This document shows, piece after piece, positions 52,101 to 63,353 of a stretch of 64,000 nt of DNA. The notes beneath the pieces were generated by a model, which saw only the letters and a program-made list of their open reading frames with translations, was not told the DNA's origin and did no database searches. The first letter of the stretch is position 1. Each line of letters opens with the position of its first letter. Origin of the DNA: Reticulitermes speratus (Eukaryota > Arthropoda > Insecta > Blattodea > Rhinotermitidae); the NCBI GenBank assembly GCA_021186555.1, contig JAJKFL010000026.1, positions 7,008,209 to 7,072,208 of the forward strand, in the 5' to 3' direction. A program made the position numbers and the translations under genes.

Positions 52101-52213
52101 GGCAGGAGAAGATTCTTCTGCAGGTTTCAGGTTAACGGCGATAACTAACGTGCCGATAAACTGAGGTATGCGAAATTTGGTACTATAGATACAGATCATA
52201 AATTCATCCACTA

Positions 52214-52560
52214 TACAGGGTGAGCAAACATTCCCTGTGTACCTGTTGGAAACAGAGTATATGTTAGAATGGAAGTAGAAGTGAATGAATTGACAGTATT
52301 TCGCCAAGAATGCGGAGTTGGAGGTTGTTCGGATTAGAGAGTTCACCTATGCCACATAAAGTGTTTTATGTGGGACTTACGTCCTACCAACAGATTACAG
52401 CACCCTTCCTGCACACGTGCGAAGGACTTGTTGCTCATTCTGCACATGGAATGCCTTTTTTAAGTCAACGATCACAAATATGGCGACGATGCGAATATCT
52501 GAACTTTAAGTCCGAGAAATGTATGGCACTCAGGACCTGTTCTTAAATAATAAGTTCTTC
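52214..52560 (+). repeat. Possible TA-flanked transposon end
   Basis: TA then CAGGGTGAGCAAACATTCCC, nearly the same terminus as at 3131 on the other strand. The following 300 bases, with a 78-codon frame, show no transposase motif, and the second end was not found. Confidence 0.4.
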
Positions 52561-52711
52561 ACAGTTATAAAATAAAACATAAGTGACTGTACTAATCGAT
52601 ACGTAGAAATAGCCATATCTGTCATGTGGAAGTAACATTTCAGTTCTGGAAGAAACACCTTAACTTTCTTTAAATACAAGCCACATGTAAAAGTGACTCA
52701 ATAATTCAGTG

Positions 52712-52765
52712 GAGCTGAGTCTTTCTTGAGAAGCTAACAAATCTTCAGCTAATGAAGAAAGTTTC
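52712..52765 (-). repeat. Family G fragment
   Basis: TCTTTCTTGAGAAGCTAACA and AATCTTCAGCTAATGAAGAA are the reverse of family G. Diverged. Confidence 0.4.
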
Positions 52766-52849
52766 CTCATTTCAAGAAACCAGGAAGTTTATTAAAGTGT
52801 CCAGAACAACCCTCCTGTACCCATCCTGAGGCAGAAGAATCCAGTCAAC

Positions 52850-53000
52850 GTTCTCCCATTCCATTTCTTTAAGATACTCTTAAACATTATCATTCCATCT
52901 ACATCTGGATCCTGCAAGTGGTCTTTTTACTTCACCTTTCCCCATCAATAGTCTTAATTTATTTATCTTCTCCCCCATGCGTGCCACATACCCCGCCCAT
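52850..53000 (-). pseudogene. LINE ORF2 3' relic, minus strand
   Basis: Reading down from 53000 the minus strand gives WAGYVARMGEKINKLRLLMG, then KGEVKRPLAGSRCRWNDNV, one stop, then EYLKEMEW. This matches the C-terminal RWAGHVARM ... GRPRRRWEDNI ... L-E-GW end common to insect LINEs. It is in one frame except for one stop. The class resembles the relic at 24171 (WADHAVRM, RWEHVVKRDV) more than LINE-H. Confidence 0.75.
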
Positions 53001-53341
53001 CTCCTTGATTTGACCTCCTATCAATATTTAATTATAGGTACGAATTATGAAGGCCCTCATTTTGCTATTTTTTTCCGTACTCCTATTAATTCTCCCCCTT
53101 TAGGACAAAATACCTTCTTCAGTACCCTGTTCTGCTTCTTCTTCTGGCGCTACAGTCGACCATGAACCTTGACCTCGTCTACTATTGCATCCATCGGTCT
53201 CGATCCCGCGACTTTCGCCTCCACTTAAAACGCCTATTACCTTCGTATCTTCTTCCACTGAATGCATCCAACAAACAGCAAGTCTGTTTACTCACACAGC
53301 CCCCTCTGTTTTTGTAAAGTTAGCTTCCTGCAATTTTTTTT
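53001..53341. other. No feature recognised
   Basis: GGCGCTACAGTCGACCATGA at 53140 looks repeat-like but has no second copy in the window. Confidence 0.3.
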
Positions 53342-53623
53342 GAAAGGGGCCCCGCAGCAGATGCTACGGACGCACCGCAGCCTTAAGGCTTATTGTGCAA
53401 CCATGTGATGAAGATGAAGAGAAAAATTATTTTTTTTTTCATTTTTCCGTGTAATGGAGCACCGGTAGAATAAAACTGACAGGGGAAAACCGAAGTACTC
53501 GGGGGAAAAACCTGTCCCAGTGCCACTTTGTCCACCACAAATCTCATATAGACTGACCCGGGATCGAACCCGGGCCTCCGAGGTGCGAGGCCATTCACTA
53601 ACCGCCTGAGCCATGGCACGGCC
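53342..53623 (-). repeat. SINE-E copy 5, near full length
   Basis: Minus strand: GCCGTGCCATGGCTCAGGCG (A box), GAGGCCCGGGTTCGATCCCG (B box), GTGGTGGACAAAGTGGCACT, ACCTCGG-type body to CCGTAGCATCTGCTGCGGGG. The best copy for a consensus. The 128- and 80-codon frames are repeat-derived. Confidence 0.93.
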
Positions 53624-54349
53624 ATTGCAAGGCTCTTGCTCCTGCATTCTACAGAGGTATTCTAGCCTCCTCAACCTTCCTTCTTTAAACACCTTAACCA
53701 TTTCTAGTTCGTCACGCAGTTTATAAAGCTCATGACAACCACAATCTCCATATACCACTTTACTTAACTGATCCATAGACTTTTCTTAGTATCTTTCTTT
53801 CAACGTTTCGGAGTATAATTCCATCTTTTCTTGTGAGCCGACAGCGTTCGCTACCATAGGCGATCACAGGGCTTATAAGCTTACATATTACTTCTCATCT
53901 CTTGATTTACGGCTGCAATCAGTCTGTCATATAATCGCGATCCAATAAAAGGATTCAGCCTGACACTTTCCTCAAGTCCTGTTTGACCACTGTAATCATC
54001 CACTTTGAAAACCATGAAGCTTTCACGACAAATTTTACTTAAGCATTTACGTTCACACAACTGCACCAGTAATACTGCTCTGACATTATACTTCGTGTGC
54101 CAAATCGATATTTCATAGATTTTAATCTGTTTCATGTTGCCTTAAACCGTCGCTACTGCCCTTCCGCTAGATGCACTTCGGCGGCTAATGCCATCAGTAG
54201 GGATATTGTATATACAGTGGTAGGTCTGTTTTGATTAATGACTTGTTTTCAGTGTAAATCTTGAACTCGACGCTGTAGTTCGGTCACTGACGTCCCTTAC
54301 TATTCTGCGCTAATCTGCGACTTTTTTTTAAATCAACTTATCTATTAAG
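53624..54349. other. No feature recognised
   Basis: An 84-codon minus-strand frame at 53881 has no motif. Confidence 0.35.
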
Positions 54350-54466
54350 TGTGGGGGTATAATTTTAACAATTATAATAAAGCTACAATAAAAGTGGTTT
54401 TAGTTGTGCATCAGTTGGTCTGAAACTTAACTTAATATGACGAAGATGCACGGTGTCAACAATGTG
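54350..54466 (+). mobile_element. Partial copy of the P2 arm
   Basis: GGGGGTATAATTTTAACAAT, AATAAAGCTACAATAAAAGT, GGTTTTAGTTGTGCATCAGT and TATGACGAAGATGCACGGTG match the outer half of the P2 arms, including the 40-bp extension seen only on P2's left arm. It starts near the predicted hammerhead cleavage site and lacks the hammerhead itself. Confidence 0.75.
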
Positions 54467-54849
54467 CAACTTATCTATGTTCTGTCAGGGTATAGGATTT
54501 CTGCCCCAGTATTTCTTTTATATTGTTTTTCTACACATTATTTTGTTTTGTTTCTTTAGTGTTTTGTTTATGTGTATTTGTACTGTTTTGTGTTTTGTGT
54601 CTTTGTGCTGGCTTTGTAATTGGCACTTGTGCTGTTAAGCCTGCAAGTTAATAAATACCCATTGAATTGAATTGATCTAAGTTAAAAGTGAGCGTGTCAA
54701 TGAATCATCAGACTATCTGATAACGTCTGAATAATCTGAAAGGGAGTTAGTTAGGTGCGGGATAAACAATGACAGTCATGAAAACAGAAAGAAAGAAGAA
54801 AGTTTTCAGCATTAAAAAAATACTTTCAGTAAAAGCAAAGGCAATGCTG
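54467..54849. other. No feature recognised
   Basis: A T-rich tract with TGTTTTGT repeats (54540-54610). A 61-codon hydrophobic frame has no motif. Confidence 0.35.
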
Positions 54850-54990
54850 TCCTCCAAGCGAAGAAGGAATGTGGGGTAGTGGAGGTATAACTCCACTCAA
54901 TATTAACCTCGGCACTAGACGGAGGTGAGAGGTCAACTTCATGCTCCGGCCACTTTACCAGCAGGAAAGTACCCCGGTACCCGTCAACAG
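54850..54990 (-). repeat. SINE-B' copy
   Basis: Plus strand: GGAGGTATAACTCCACTCAA, TATTAACCTCGGCACTAGAC, GGAGGTGAGAGGTCAACTTC, ATGCTCCGGCCACTTTACC, AGTACCCCGGTACCCGTCAA: reversed 3' end and core, better preserved than most B' copies. Confidence 0.75.
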
Positions 54991-55840
54991 TTTCAATACA
55001 AAATAAAATCCGCACACAGAATGAGTACTTTGCATTACATTCTTAAGAAAATTAAACCTTTTGAAGCTTACAACTAATGGATACAATATTTAAAATGTTA
55101 GTTCCTAGTTCATAATGAAGACATTTCTCTCTAGTTACAAACGACTGAAGTTTACAGAAATAATAGCTGATTATTTTGTGAATCACACGGCGCAATAAAA
55201 GCTGTGGCCTTTTAACGTCAAGCAAGTGGTGTGTTTAGTAAATACTGTGTTTCTAAAGGCTTAACAGTGAGTGTAGAAGGAAACACATCCTACATCAGGA
55301 TGAAATCTGGGGAAAATAAACAACTCTTAATTAGGATCGAGTTAAATCCTCTCAACAAAATGGTGACAGCGTTGTTCACTTCCCTCTCCACTTCAAACAA
55401 TTTTGCTTCGCCAAACTGATATCCGAAGTGGAAGGAGACAAAGGACTTATGAGACCCTTCTACATAGGCAAGCAAATTCATGGGGCAGCAGTAATTAGGT
55501 ACAGAATTGCCGTTGGGGTTGCCATAAGTCCTCTGTAGTGACTGAACTTATAGCCTGCATTGTAATAGAAGCTTCTGAAGCCAGCACACTGCAGCATTGA
55601 TCCTTTACCGCTTAATCTAACACAAACACAATTATTATTGAAGGATTACTTGTAGAGTGGCGTCTACAAGGCGATACAAGCAGGCACAAGCTGCGGGGAC
55701 TTTAAAGGAATCGAGTTCGGTCGAGTAAAATCGAATCTGAGTGAAACTGTATAAAACGAAGTCGAATTTGATTTTAGCTTCCCAGAGCGGTGTTTAGGAA
55801 CAGTGAAGTTCCACGGGACATGGGGTCCTACAGGCCCTCA
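54991..55840. other. No feature recognised; faint family S trace at 55170
   Basis: TTTTGTGAATCACACGGCGC AATAAAAGC (55173) vaguely matches the S unit. Short frames at 55231 and 55290 carry no motif. Confidence 0.3.
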
Positions 55841-56112
55841 TTACGTAGTCCGTTTTGGGACAGCTCCATAGCCCCTTCCAAGGTGATATCTCAAGAGACT
55901 GGGATCTAGTGCTTGCTCTTTCAAATTCCAATATCTTCTCTTTTCCTTAATTTCATCCACTAGCTGCTTATATCTTCTTCCTCGTCTTCTCTTCCCTCCT
56001 ATTTTTCCATCCATAACGTGTTTTAGAAGGCAGTTCCTACGCAAGATGTGAGCCTTCTTTCGTTTTATTGTACGTAGGATATTCCTTTCTTCCCTGACTC
56101 TATGTAACAATT
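55841..56112 (-). pseudogene. LINE-H ORF2 3' end
   Basis: The minus-strand frame encodes MLHRVREERNILRTIKRK, KAHILRRNCLLKHVMDG, KRRRGRRYKQLVDEIKEK, LKEQALDPSLLR and LGRGYGAVPKRTT. Compared with the copy at 40386, four residues (NWIG) are missing in frame before HILRRN and the end is altered. No TSD was found. Older than the other LINE-H copies. Confidence 0.85.
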
Positions 56113-56764
56113 GTTAATTATACACACTGTAGCAGGGCAGCCTGAGTTCGAATCCAAGGACTGCCATCCCCAGATGAAAGGTGTGGTACTGTGCACTGTT
56201 GCCGATTATTGATGGTCTCCTTAGCACCCACAACAACGAGGAAGAAGCTTTCGATTGGGTTTCAGCTTTTATTATTACAACAGTGAGTATCAGAGCTGCT
56301 ACAACAATGTCTGCAGACTTCTTTTCTCAGAACCACAACAGTTGCCCGTCGCATGTTACACGTATTTCCTATTATTACTCCCCTCCACGTTTGTCACCAA
56401 CCTCTCTCCCTAGCGCCGTGAGGCAATCTGCAGTATGAGGACTTGATACGTAGATCTCAACGAGTAAAGACAGAAATTTTCCTGGTTCGGAGTGCGACTG
56501 ATTAAAGACCGAGCACGATAAAATTCCCTGAATGGAGTTCGTATCTACCCTGAGATGACAGTCGGTGTCTCGTTTTCACATATAACTATCACCGTCCTTA
56601 AGTGAACTTCTGGCGGCCAACACCAGTTAAATATTAGCAGTTGTTGAGTGGAAGCGCGGTTACAACACCAATTAGACGCCCTGTAGATGGGTAATGTTTC
56701 CAGTTTCATGATTGTCCACTTTCCCTGGAGCACCGTAAATATGGAAGTAGCAAGCTCTTAAGAA
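56113..56764. other. No feature recognised
   Basis: An 85-codon frame at 56181 has no motif. Confidence 0.35.
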
Positions 56765-56866
56765 ACGTTGATGCCTATATACACTGTGTGGCAAAATGCA
56801 AAAATCCTTAATGTTAAATAAGGTGGAACCTACCGTACAGCAACCGTTGTGTTTTAAAATTTACTC
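56765..56866 (+). repeat. Family S, 3' part
   Basis: CCTATATACACTGTGTGGCA, AAATCCTTAATGTTAAATAA, GGTGGAACCTACCGTACAGC and AACCGTTGTGTTTTAAAAT match the S 3' part without the satellite unit, as at 16885. Confidence 0.65.
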
Positions 56867-57189
56867 AAGTTCTTTTCGGAAGAACGCATATTTCGACCGT
56901 ACGAAACAAACTGTACGCATAATATTTAAGGCTAAGATCTATGAACATAAAGAGTAGCAGGTATTACATAAGAAGGAACTTGGTGCTGTATATGTAACAT
57001 ATTATCAGGCCATAATTTGACCTAGAAATAATTCAAAAGCTGTTCTGACTTTGCCTTGTAACAGTACCCACATGTTACATGATGGTACAAGGGAGGGTCA
57101 GTGACAGAATACATTTTTGTGGCGTGTAATTTCATAATGAAAGAACCTGATTGTGATTACATCAAGGGAATTCGTCGCCTATCAATATC
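56867..57189. other. No feature recognised
   Basis: The catalytic part of the following transposase relic is not visible here. Confidence 0.3.
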
Positions 57190-57387
57190 ATCTGATTATC
57201 ATCTGTTAAAAGCGCTGAAGCAAAATCTTGGTGGCAACAAATTTAAAGAAAATCGCAAGGTGTAAACAGTTGTGACACGACGGCTGATAACACAGGACAC
57301 TGACTGATATCAACAGGGAATAGAATACCTCGTCCCACGATATGATGTCTCGGTTGTGGCAGGGACTACGTGGAAATGCAGTGGGAT
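57190..57387 (+). pseudogene. Mariner-like transposase, C-terminal relic
   Basis: The frame reads SDYHLLKALKQNLGGNKFKE, a stop after NRKV, TVVTRRLITQDTD, a stop, YQQGIEYLVPRYD; a frameshift then gives DYVEMQWD, the mariner C-terminal end. The Asp of SDYHL aligns with the third catalytic Asp. It is the same family as the relic at 3537 and slightly better preserved at its 3' end. Stops and frameshift make it non-functional. Confidence 0.8.
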
Positions 57388-58298
57388 AGCAATACAATTA
57401 CATGTGAACTCTTCTTATTACAGAAGAAATGAACCAAATGTATGTTAATTGTACACTAATTTTCTGACCAAACATTGTGTGCGTGCTTGCGCGCACACAA
57501 GTATGTAATGCCAACAAAATACCCTAAACACGGACTTCACATCTCCGACACAATTTGTGTCATGAATTAATTCAAGACACTTATTTTCACATTTCTCTGT
57601 TCCAGGATGGCCGTGTGAAGTCAGCCTTCAGTCAACGCATTCCTTAAAACAAGCAGAGCCTCATACAACTGATTATCTTCGCCTTGTAATATCTGGACAA
57701 GTGTGGATCAGGATATGAGTGATATATAGCCTACATATATCCTCTCAACTTCCCAGGTTGCAATAGGCCTAAAACTGAACAAAATATTTATGTCGTAATT
57801 CACTTATACGTTTTATGTACATAAGCAATATTTACTGAATTATTAACTAGCTTTACTGTTGGAAATTCCTTTTCATTTTTCTTCTGATAAGTCAAATAGT
57901 CATATTTATTCATGTTGTCAATTCTATGGTATATATATGGTGTTTTTGAAACCTCAGACTTCAAGCGTAAATTCGAAAGAGTTCCCTGTAATATGAACTC
58001 AGTAGGACAGAGAAAACTGGTGGATTTTGTCAGTCAGGTTTACGTGGAAAAAAATTATTATATTATAACGTATGTTTAAATGGTACAACAGTCGGCACGA
58101 ATATACGAGCTTAGTCTTCACTCGTCAACACTACTGTATCTAAAAACATCGGGCCAAATACACCGTATTTTCCTATTTTCAACCAGTAGGAATTACGACT
58201 AACATATTGCAGGCCCGGTAGTAATCGACCTTTATAAGTCACCCTTTCGCCGCACCGTAACACTCATCCACACTCACTCGCCAATGCTAAGCTACAAG
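57388..58298. other. No feature recognised
   Basis: No gene seen; possibly includes the unrecognised 3' end of the mariner element. Confidence 0.35.
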
Positions 58299-58536
58299 AT
58301 TCTCACCGCGGAAGCCCGGGATCGATCCCGGGTCGGTCCATGTAGAATTTGTGGTGGACAAAGTGGCACTGGGACAGGTTTTTCTCTCTGTACTTCGGTT
58401 TTCCCCTGTCAATTTCATTCCACCAGTGCTCCATTAAAATGGAAAAGCAGAAAAGCTTCATCATTTTCATCACAGGGTTGCACAATAAGCCTTCAAGGCT
58501 GCGGTGCGTCGGTAGCATCTGCTGCGGGGCCCTTCA
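58299..58536 (+). repeat. SINE-E copy 7, 5' truncated
   Basis: Begins in the tRNA head (CCGCGGAAGCCCGGGATCGA), then TGTGGTGGACAAAGTGGCAC, TCGGTTTTCCCCTGTCAATT, TTGCACAATAAGCCTTCAAG and GGTAGCATCTGCTGCGGGGC. The open frames in both directions are repeat-derived. Confidence 0.9.
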
Positions 58537-59689
58537 ATAAATGAATAAAAAAAGCTATAAGATTCGTGCCGGCTACTATAAGCTATTATTTGGGTTTGAC
58601 ATACCTTGCTTACTGAGTTGTACTCTTCCATGACAAACAATTATTTAAAATTTGTGTCTTAACTGTGTGAGTTTATTGTTGTTCAATTGTTGTAAATGTG
58701 ACTTCACTATCACTTGAATTATAAGTTCCTCTGAACTTGAATATTGAAAATGTAGCAGGGTCTGTAATATTGCGAGAGACAGAGGGAAAACAGAAGGATA
58801 AACTGCCGTACCTGTTGTCGAAAGTAACAAATCCTTAATTTTTAATTTGTGAGTTAACAAATCCTTAATTAGATCTACTGTTACTTCACCGTAACAATTA
58901 GCTCAAGGAAAAATACCAGCCTTTCTGAACACTCATTTAAATTTATTTAAACACGAATTTTAAATACATTACGCCTTGCAGGACATATTTAATCACAATG
59001 CGTTCTATTGTGAGAAGACAGACAAAGAGTTTAATATTTATAAATCTACTCAGCACACTATTTGTTGAGCTTCGCATTCCAACGCTCTATCGTAATTATC
59101 TGTATTCCATCGCGCTGTCCTGATTTCGGCTTATATACTTTTGTATCAAACGTCACAGAAGTGAGAAATATGTTTATATAGCGACATTCACAAGAGAACA
59201 CAAAATTTTGTATTATTTTTTAAGACGTCATTGATGCTAATTTATTATGCAAATGTTTATCGAACAAAACTACTTTCCTTGTATCAGAATCTCTTGTCGT
59301 GTACGATGCTTAGCTGAAATACACAGAGAATAATACATTATAAACCTAATGAACATGCGATAGTGGTAGTTTTTATATGGAGATCAGCCGGTTTGACTGA
59401 TGTCCTTCGTCACTACGTGTATCTGCGTGTGGCATAGTGAAATGAATTCCGTCCTGCCATCTCTTGACACTTTAAGCTAACCATGTGTGATATTTCGTTA
59501 ACTTAATTTCATTTTAAGTTAGAATAAAACTTTTAATCAGCGTATTACGTCATAACAGAAATATAGGACAGCATAACACAAATTTTAAGAGCGTGTGAGG
59601 TTTCCTTTCAGTTTCCGTTTATGCGAGAAGTTGTGTTCCGACTTCCAGCAGATGTAAGACACGTATCCCTTCTCCAAAGCTGCCAGGGG
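58537..59689. other. No feature recognised
   Basis: Contains only a short direct duplication (GTTAACAAATCCTTAATT, 58809-58873). No gene seen. Confidence 0.35.
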
Positions 59690-59775
59690 TGAAACTTACC
59701 ACTCACCCCTATTTAGTGCCGAGGTTAAGAATGATTGGAGCTCTACCTCCACCTCCTCTTATGCTTTAACGTTGT
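59690..59775 (+). repeat. SINE-B' 3' fragment
   Basis: GGGGTGAAACTTACCACTCA, CCCCTATTTAGTGCCGAGGT, TAAGAATGATTGGAGCTCTA, CCTCCACCTCC match the 3' half of SINE-B'. Confidence 0.65.
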
Positions 59776-60065
59776 GCGTAGGGACAACATTATTTTTAAG
59801 TTACATTCCATTTATACTATAAAAATATTACGGTACAACTTACCAACCAGTCGACAAATTGGTAACTGGCTGTTGCTCCTTCAGAATTCCCAATAAATGG
59901 TAAGACAGCCCCCCGAGAGAATGTCTTTCATACTTGCACCTGGTGTCACCTCTTCCACTAATTAGACCATCACACCTAAAATCAGGAAAGGAAAAGCATA
60001 TCAAATTTTTATTTTATTCATAATTAATTCTCTGAACCTGACTCAGCTAAAGCAAAAATTCGTAA

Positions 60066-60252
60066 TACAGTCAAACCCGGTTATAACGACATCGGTTTAC
60101 ATGACACCTCGTCTATAGCGTTAGATATTCTGTGGTACCAATTAATTCCTCTGTTAACCATAACATTATACTCCTCGGTTATAACAACACTCGTTTATAA
60201 CGACACAAAATATTCAGTCCCTTTCATGACGTTATAACCGAGTTCGACTGTA
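60066..60252. mobile_element. Pogo/Tigger-like MITE, 183 bp, TA flanks
   Basis: Element 60068-60250 begins CAGTCAAACCCGGTTATAAC and ends as the inverse of CAGTCGAACTCGGTTATAAC, with TA on both sides (60066-60067, 60251-60252). GGTTATAAC-GAC words recur inside (60092 inverted, 60178, 60196), like subterminal binding sites. CAGT-GAACCTCGGTTATAAC is typical of pogo-class ends. Nothing is encoded. Confidence 0.85.
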
Positions 60253-61465
60253 CGTATAAAACAAACTTCCCGTAACCTAATATCGCAAGAAATTGCTGAA
60301 ATATTTTATAGGCCAGAAGTGTTTAACACTAGATCTTGTGCTCAGGCTGAGTTTCTTGTTCCGAGGTCTCTCATTTGTACGAAATCACATCCATCTCGAA
60401 ACAGATAAACCCATGCCTTGGGCAGGGTTGATTTACAATTTGACATTTCAGCCCTAAGTTCTCGTAACTTAATTAGCTTGAAAAGCAATATTTTTTTAAA
60501 TTATAAAATTCTGTAGATCCGTCTCAAAGGAACAGATGATACCAGGCTTAATTCTGTAGCATCAAAGCTGTACAAATTACTTACTGTGTTTTGAACCCGC
60601 CAAAGAGTGTTTAATAACCTGTATGTAAAGACACATGTTAAGCCGCTACGTTCCTCTGTACCGTCTGTATTAATTCCACATTATCATATCTTGCTCACTG
60701 CTTTAACAATCATCCTGTTTCTGGGCAGAACAAAGAAGGATTATCCGAACGACACACAGAGACTCACCTGAGCCCATTTAAGCCATGATTATTAAACAAC
60801 AACAAACTGTAAACTGACATGGCTTAAAAGATGCCTTTGTGTGCCGTTTGAATCGAATTTTGTAATGCAAAAAAGCGAGGGACTTTAAAAACCTCATTTC
60901 AAGCTCGCCGTAAAATAGCTTAATCTGTGTAACTTTGGGTTTCATTGTAATGTAAATGATCAAACAATACTGCATCTGTATTGTACAGGTCAGTATATGG
61001 ATGTACATGTGGTTGTAGGGCTGTAAAGGGAATATGAAAAGAGTATGCCTCGAGAGCTGAAATCTTGCGAGTGGAGTCCAAAACACTTGTCAAATTACAA
61101 CATTTACTCAAAATCATGCCTATTAATGAGATGGAGTTGGATGGATTTACGGATAGCCGATACTATAAGGACAGGCAACATACACCCTTACCCGCTGACC
61201 TCTGTAATCCACGATTTAAACTGCAATTACTCTCCCCTGCAAGTGTCTCTAGTGTATCATCGCAAGTGTAACACGTGACATTACTTAAGAATAACATTGA
61301 TAAGATTTTACAAAAAAGAAGTGTACATGACACACCTTCAGACACTCCGAAAATTCCTTCCATATAGAATATCACATAAATATATTCTAACAAGATCACA
61401 TTCGTAAATCACATGTTGCTTTATGTTACAATTCCTGGTTAATCGATACATGTATTCTTTCAACA
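60253..61465. other. No feature recognised
   Basis: Overlapping frames of 65-102 codons at 60778-61399 on both strands have no motif and exclude one another. Confidence 0.35.
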
Positions 61466-62001
61466 AAAATCACCAACAGTTACAATGTTTTAACTGAGAG
61501 TCAAAATAAGACAACGTAGACTCGTCTTCGACATGTCAATAACACGAACACATTACCACCACTTAATAATCGGTTTAAAATTCATTTTGTGTTTTCACCT
61601 GTTAGCAAAATTTGTTTGTAATATAAATTTTGTTTCAATGTTTATAATGTTTAATTAATTTTATTATTTGGTGAGTATAAAATGTTTGTTGTGTGTAGGA
61701 TGAATAAGTTATTACGTGATGAATTTCATTCAAAAAATCACCAACAGTTATAATGCATTAACTGAGAGTCAAAATAAGGCAACGTAGATTCATTTTCGAC
61801 ATATCAATAACACGAACACATTACCACCACTTAAAATTCGGGTTAAAATTGATTTTGTGTTTTCACCTGTTAGCAAAATTTGTTTTCAATATAAATTTTA
61901 TTTCAGAGTTTTAATGTTTAATTAATTTTATTATTTGGTGGGTAAAAAATATTTGTTGTGTGCAGGATGAATAACTTATTACTTGATGAATTTTATTCAA
62001 C
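61466..62001. repeat. 268-bp tandem duplication
   Basis: Two adjacent copies, starting ATCACCAACAGTTA at about 61469 and 61737. Both run through ACTGAGAGTCAAAATAAG, GAACACATTACCACCACTTA, TGTTTTCACCTGTTAGCAAA and TTAATTTTATTATTTGGTG. They differ by scattered substitutions (about 1 in 12 by eye), so the duplication is not recent. No coding content. Confidence 0.9.
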
Positions 62002-63114
62002 TCAGAGGAATTTTATTTTATTTTTGAAATTATCTAAAACAAAATACTCAAGGGAAACTCATACAGCAACGTCCTTACCAACAATATGGCTCTCAAGCAA
62101 CGACAGGATATACATGTAATTTATAAATACAATTCATGTTTACCATTTTATTTGTATAAAACAATTTTCAAGTTTTCTGCAACTATGTACCTCTAATTCA
62201 GTTACTCGTTAATTTACAATTACACTGTTTCGTTCCAACAATATACTATTTGACTACTATTTCTCTGCGAGGCTACCAATACAATGAGAGCTACATCTAG
62301 AATCTATGCGAAGAATTACAGAGGGATAGAATCAGATGCCTAATTAGAACTTCTTAGTCAAATAAGTCAACACGAATAGCTATGACACTTAGATGAATGT
62401 AGTACTGACACTTCCATCCCAAAACAATTACAAATCGATAATTTTAGAATATCACAGCACTTAAGATATTAATAGAAAAGTTATGAATTTACTGCTTATA
62501 TTTGTAATAAAGATGTGTTACTTAACTGTTGACAAGCAAAAGTCATGTTATGTATATCTTGTATTGAATTATATGATGATGATATTAATGATGACATAAA
62601 ATAAATTCAACATCCATGGCACAACCACTTATATATTTTCTTCACCCAGAATAAAACAGTTTTTTTTTTCTCAGAACAAACTATTACATTAGAACCATTA
62701 ATAATGTTTTCTCTCAGAATAACTAAAGATGTGTGAAATTCGACATTTTTGTCTGTTCGTTAAGTTTTTCTGTATTTTAACATACGCTGACGCTCTACAC
62801 ACCACCAAGAATGAACGTATAATTCATATTTTACTAAAGGATATTCCTTTGTAGTACGTAGTTAATCGCATGGTAAATAAATGCTCCTCTTTATGAAATT
62901 CAAAACGCTCATCACCAGTATCTACTCATGCTTCAAGCCAGTTAATATATGCAATGTATCTTACAAAACGGCTTGAGATGTTCCGCAAAATATTTTATAC
63001 GTATATTTAGTTCCTTCCATTCGCGCTCTAAGTTACGATCTCCCAATTTATTCCTTCTTTGATTCCCTTTGTCTAAAAATGCTATGTACTTGAAACTTAG
63101 TGAGTTAAATAACA
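62002..63114. other. No feature recognised
   Basis: AT-rich with no gene seen. A minus-strand 114-codon frame enters from the neighbouring SINE and has no motif. Confidence 0.35.
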
Positions 63115-63353
63115 TGGTCGTTATAGTGCCCAGGCTACGGGTTCGGCGGTCCGGGATTCGACTTCCGGTAGGGACAAGAGCTTTTTTTTTCTCTTTTCCA
63201 AAACGTCCAGAACAGCTCTGGAGCCCACTCAGCCTCCTATTCCATGCGTACAGGGGGTAAAGCGGCCGGGGCGTGAAGTTGACCACTCACGTCCATTTAG
63301 TTCCGAGATTAAGAATGAGCGGAGCTATATCCCTACTCCCCCTACATGCCTTC
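63115..63353 (+). repeat. SINE-B' copy, best preserved
   Basis: GTTATAGTGCCCAGGCTACG head, GGTCCGGGATTCGACTTCCG (B box), then AGGGACAAGAGC, a T-rich insertion, CAGAACAGCTCTGGAGCCCA, core GGGGGTAAAGCGGCCGGGGC, GTTGACCACTCACGTCC, CGAGATTAAGAATGAGCGGA and CTACATGCCTTCATGGCGTG. Serves as reference for the B' subfamily. Confidence 0.85.

Noticed and set aside
59370-59425. Further hammerhead-like motif (GACTGATGTCC)
   Set aside because: Lacks a following GAAAC and has no paired stem at the correct distance.
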